From Acanthosepion pharaonis (Eukaryota > Mollusca > Cephalopoda > Sepiida > Sepiidae): a stretch of 64,000 nucleotides of DNA. Of the stretch, positions 60,300-64,000 are shown piece by piece. The stretch spans positions 540,001 to 604,000 of the forward strand of contig CAHIKZ030000247.1 in assembly GCA_903632075.3 (NCBI GenBank), read 5' to 3'. The notes under the pieces were generated by a model. That model saw nothing but the letters and a program-made list of their open reading frames with translations. It did not search any database and was not told the origin of the DNA. Made by a program: the position numbers and the translations under genes. Position 1 is the first letter of the stretch. Every line of letters begins with the position of its first letter.

Positions 60300-60635
60300 C
60301 AAGATTGAGGATCGGACGAACTACTCAGTCCTAATTGATCTGGTGAGACAAACTTGCTAAAAATTACATCACGTCGGAGTGCCCATAAATTTTAAAGCGT
60401 AAATTATATGTGGTGCAAGGCTAAAAGTTTCAAGCATCTAGTGAGAATCAAACTGACTATCCAGTCGTAATTAATATAGCGAGACAAGCATGCTAACCAT
60501 TTACACCAAGTCAAATTGCTCACATGGCGCTTTTCTAAGCGTAGCTTCGATATATGAAGCAAGGATCGAACTCACTACTCAGTCGTAATTGATCAAGCCT
60601 GCTAAACCATTACAACAAATCGAAGTTCCCATGTG
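60300..60635 (-). repeat. Three tandem tRNA-like units
   Basis: Minus-strand tRNA-like blocks at about 60380-60300, 60520-60440 and 60625-60545. Each has a GTAATGGTTTAGCA-like A-box region, a TTGTCTCRCTAKATCAATTA-type middle and an ACTGAGTAGTxxGxTCxATxC B-box region. They resemble the SINE head at 44705. Spacing is about 110-140 bases. Confidence 0.6.
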
Positions 60636-60639
60636 TTAT

Positions 60640-62005
60640 ATAAAATAATTACTTTTTTCCTCTATTAATTATCTACTGTTGTTTTTTTTAATAAAAAGTG
60701 AAGTCGGAACAAGAAGATGTTGGAAATATTTTTAAAATTTTATAAGCGTGAGCTGTTGGAAAATTCTGAAGGCGAATGGGATTGAATAAATCTAGAGTTT
60801 AGTTTATTTCAGTGAAGTAATGATACGTAAAGATAGAGCAAATTATTTAAAGAGAGAACAATACTGTTCTTTATCAAAAATTTTAATCGCAAATATAAAT
60901 CATAAAAAGCATGTTTCTAGCATCCTTCATTTGTTCTTTCCTTCAAGGCTCATTTTGTGTTGCTGTCTGGCGCCATAGATTGTCTACGAAAACGGTTGAA
61001 TAATGACAAAACTTCACATACAAAATGTTTTTCTCAGTCATTTCTTTTTAATTATTTGTAAAATGATGAAGAAAGCTGAAACATTAAGCAGTCAAATAAA
61101 TTTGATTTTTTAGGATTCTAATCAATTTTTAGAATTGAACAAATTACAATTTCAAGGTATTTTTAGAGTTTCTATCAAATATGTTCCTCATGACAGAATC
61201 CCAGCGTACAAAAACCAGCGGACGAAAACTAGTGGACAAAAGCCCAGCCTATTATCTCAAAAGTGGACAAAATCTCAATCTCAAATAAAAGTGTCTTATA
61301 TAAAAAAGAAAATATTTAACATTAAAAATTCAAGGAACTTTTAATTCAAATTTTAATGTCAACTTGAAATAATATCCACTATATGTACTTATATGTACAA
61401 TATTTACTATATACACTTATATGTAAAATAACCAATATATATACTTATATATACAATCAATATCTATAATTCTCAAAATATGTGTGTATATGTGTGTCTG
61501 TGTGCGTGATCGGATGTTGTTTATGCGTTTCCACATTTTTCATCCGATTTTGATGAAAGTTTTGTCTGAGAGATAATTTTTCAGTTCCGGTTTGGAGTCC
61601 AAATTGGTTGAAAAAAATTACAACCTTGAAGGTGAAAAATCAAAATAACTGATTTTTTACACTTTGCGCAAAAATCAAAGACAAAATTTAATGTCTGTAA
61701 AAAACAGCGTACAGTCAATTTAGAGAGTTGAAATCTAACGCAAAAGATTATTGGAATTATAAAAATGTAAAAAATATATCATGAATAAAAATTATATTAT
61801 TATTATTATGACGGTCCATGGAAGACGTTCCTTCCTTGCAAGATTGAGAACGCAAAAACGGCCCTTTTTAGGGCCACACCCAATTTGGGGATGTGCCTCA
61901 GTTGCACACAATTGTTGTTACTAATATTGATTTTCGGGTGGGTTGACTTTACACTTAAACTGCTCCAACTGAACAACAAAAATTCCCAGTAATGAAACAC
62001 CCTGT
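60640..62005. other. AT-rich DNA, no gene seen
   Basis: It includes imperfect TATATGTACTTATATGTAC-type repeats at 61375-61470. Nothing coding is recognised. Confidence 0.6.
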
Positions 62006-62009
62006 CGAA

Positions 62010-62265
62010 GGCGGTTTATATTGCTAGTATCCACTAGCATCGGAGTGCTGAGTTCGAATTCCAGTCTTGGAAAAGGTATGAATCCTTTTTTTTCCCCGAC
62101 CCCAAACTATTGGTAAATAGCAGGACAGACCGGGTTCTACAGCTTTGTATGGCAACTGATCTACCGCAGAAAGAAATAGCAACCTACTGCGAGAAAAATC
62201 TGCCTTGTCAATCATGTATCGAAAGATACATGGTCGCCTTAGGGTGTATCAAGTATGGCACATAA
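62010..62265 (+). repeat. tRNA-headed SINE, plus orientation
   Basis: The head is truncated at its 5' end (GAGTTCGAATTCCAGTCTTG remains). Then ATGAATCC, ATTGGTAAATAGCAGGACAG, and the conserved 3' domain CTACCGCAGAAAGAAATAGC, AACCTACTGCGAG. A (TA)n run follows at 62269-62300. Confidence 0.8.
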
Positions 62266-62308
<43 letters not shown>

Positions 62309-62394
62309 CAGACAGAGTGAGTGACTGCATATAGCGATTGCCATATTTTGGCAGAAGTTTACTTCTTAAATCTTTGATTGGGCAACTAAGTTTT

Positions 62395-62650
62395 TCACTC
62401 AGGTGATATACGATTCATGACTGAAGAGGCAGAAGATTTTCCCGCAGTATGTTGCCGTTTTTTTGCGGTAGACTGGTTGCCAGCCATGTATACTACCCAG
62501 TCTTCCCTGTAGCTGGTGGGAAAAGAGATGGATTCATGCCTTTCCAATGGTATTTGCGCGTAAGTGAATGTAACTCGATCGGAATTCGAACTCGGCTCTC
62601 CGATTTCACATTCCGAGCCGATATCCATTACACCAAAAAGCACATCTCAC
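62395..62650 (-). repeat. tRNA-headed SINE, minus orientation
   Basis: Minus: TGGTGTAATGGATATCGGCT, GAGAGCCGAGTTCGAATTCC, CACTTACGCGCAAATACC, ATGAATCCATCTCTTTTCCC, then CTACCGCAAAAAAACGGCAA and CATACTGCGGG. It is the inverse of the copy 130 bases to its left, so the pair forms a long imperfect inverted repeat. Confidence 0.82.
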
Positions 62651-62833
62651 ACGAGTTCTTTAGGGGTGGGGTTCAAAAGACCCATTTCATTTCTGCAGCT
62701 TTTCCTGCATATATGGCAAACGAAAACATTGTCTATGATCTTAAAGTTTATCTGGACTTAATGCACTCTCATTCCGACCTGACGCATACTTTGTCACATA
62801 AAAGGGCATAAATTATTCTGTAGGTTGTTACGC

Positions 62834-62869
<36 letters not shown>

Positions 62870-62894
62870 TGTGTGTGTATGTATGTGTGTGTAT

Positions 62895-63335
62895 ATATAT
62901 TTAGGTAGCATACCTTAATTCAAGCTGTAAAGCTGACAGTTCGATCCCAGTCAACCCACACAAAAATCAATATTAGTAACAACAATTGGGTGAAACTGAG
63001 GCACATACGCACACACACGCATACACAGACACACACACATATACACACATATGTGTGTGTTTTTGTGTGTATGTATGTGTATGTATATATATTTGGGTAG
63101 CATATCTTCATTCAAGCCGTAAAGCTGACAGTTCGATCCCAATCAACCCAGCCGAAAATCAATATTAGTAACAACAATTGGGTGAAACTGAGGCACACAC
63201 ACACATATACACACATATGTGTGTGTTTTTGTGTGTGTGTGTATGTATGTGTGTGTGTATGTATATATATTTGGGTAGCATATCTTAATTCAAGCTGTAA
63301 AGCTGACAGTTCGGTGTCAGTAATTCCTTTGGTCG
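62895..63335. repeat. Tandem triplication of a 180-190-bp unit with CA/TG runs
   Basis: ATTTRGGTAGCATAYCTT, TTCAAGCYGTAAAGCTGACA, GTTCGATCCCARTCAACCCA, AATCAATATTAGTAACAACA and ATTGGGTGAAACTGAGGCAC occur at about 62898, 63088 and (truncated) 63270. Each is separated by CA then TG microsatellites. Confidence 0.85.
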
Positions 63336-63399
63336 TCTGTTAGTTCCTAGTTAGAGATGTTGATGAATTTATCTTTATTATTTGTAAGATAAATAGTTC

Positions 63400-63880
63400 A
63401 TTTCTATAGTGTATTAAGTTTTCCTTTAATGTTCAGACGGCGTGGAATTTTAGATTTATTAGCAATTTATGCAAGTCTATGGAGGATTTCTTTAAACTGT
63501 TCAGGCATGGTTGACAGTTTTTTAGTCTGTTGTGGATCTCTTTTATTCTTTTACTAAGAGTTTTTAAGTTGCCTTTTGCTATTTTAGTCTACAACTTCAC
63601 AAGGTTACGTTTAAATTGCCAAGTGTTGGTATTTTGATGAGATGTTCGTTCATGTAACTTAAAATATGGATATTTCGGTAGGATATCTTCAATCAAGCAT
63701 GAATAGTTGAATAATCTCGATATATTATGTTTATTTATTTTTATTTTAAGCCTCTCAAATTCACCGATAAATTCCTTACTGTTGTTATTAAACTTATTAA
63801 GAAAGGCGCCGTAGTTTTTTAATTTTTTTTTATTGACCCATGAATTTGAGAGGATTAAAATAAAAATAGACATAACACAA
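63400..63880 (-). pseudogene. Probable Penelope-like element N-terminal fragment
   Basis: An open stretch on the minus strand reads NNNSKEFIGEFERLKIKINK and SCLIEDILPKYPYFKLHERT. It continues after a frameshift as LKTLSKRIKEIHNRLKNCQP. A long helical lysine-rich segment with a C...P-K-Y/F-x-x-FK-L block recalls the region before the RT domain in Penelope-like proteins. No catalytic motif lies in the window, so the call is tentative. A (CA)n/(TG)n region follows to 63961. Confidence 0.4.
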
Positions 63881-63881
63881 C

Positions 63882-63915
<34 letters not shown>

Positions 63916-64000
63916 TATGTCTGTGTCTGTGTGTGTGCGCGTGTGTGTGCGTGCGTGTGTGTGATAATATTTAGCCCCCCAAACGTGGGTTACATGTGAC

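Overview
The window looks like AT-rich, repeat-dominated nuclear DNA from a marine invertebrate, most likely a cephalopod (octopus-like). The reasons are long CA/TA/GATA/CTTT microsatellites, Penelope-like elements, several non-LTR retrotransposon families, tRNA-headed and 5S rRNA-headed SINEs, and no prokaryotic gene organisation. The organism is an inference; no housekeeping gene here fixes it.

The only convincing host genes are a tandem family of four small secreted cysteine-rich proteins between 28.2 and 41.2 kb (coding regions at 29048, 31936, 34671 and 39269, all on +). Each has a signal peptide and eight cysteines in an invariant spacing. The genes sit in a duplicated unit of about 2.8 kb. 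Each unit also holds a second, diverged copy of the gene's own 5' flanking/first-exon region with no coding exon behind it. Copies A and B have a different C-terminal tail from C and D. A solo LTR and a LINE 3' end separate C from D.

Layout: 0-0.65 kb microsatellites; 0.65-0.91 kb 5S-tRNA SINE; 1.1-3.06 kb decayed reverse transcriptase gene; 3.26-3.56 kb tRNA-like gene inside an imperfect inverted repeat; 4.3 kb SINE; 5.46-8.2 kb tandem array of a 105-bp unit that encodes a piece of a LINE reverse transcriptase; 8.24 and 11.16 kb 5S-tRNA SINEs; 11.9-13.3 kb LINE 3' ends; 13.9 kb TATA-type promoter candidate; 14.5-15.9 and 19.4-20.8 kb a 1.4-kb segmental duplication around LINE 3' ends; 16.8-17.3 kb GC-rich tandem duplication; 18.05-18.8 kb hAT and mariner relics; 21.3-23.2 kb a 5'-truncated LINE; 25-27.2 kb dispersed repeats; 27.58-27.94 kb solo LTR.

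After the gene family: 41.7-42.4 kb RTE-like reverse transcriptase relic; 42.5 kb mariner MITE hairpin; 43-44.5 kb Penelope-like element (reverse transcriptase plus GIY-YIG) split by a pogo-like MITE; 45.7/48.3 kb segmental duplication; 47.1 and 54.7 kb a shared repeat with hammerhead-like motifs; 49.5 kb 5S-tRNA SINE; 50.3 kb piggyBac-like MITE; 52.3-52.8 kb CTTT satellite; 55.6 kb MITE with perfect 29-bp inverted ends; 58.35-60.06 kb hAT-like element with nested insertions; 60.3-60.6 kb tandem tRNA-like units; 62-63.3 kb SINEs and tandem repeats; 63.4-63.8 kb probable second Penelope-like fragment.

Apart from the four small genes and possibly one tRNA, everything recognised is mobile or repetitive DNA. 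Most reverse transcriptase relics are broken by stops and frameshifts and are not expected to be active.
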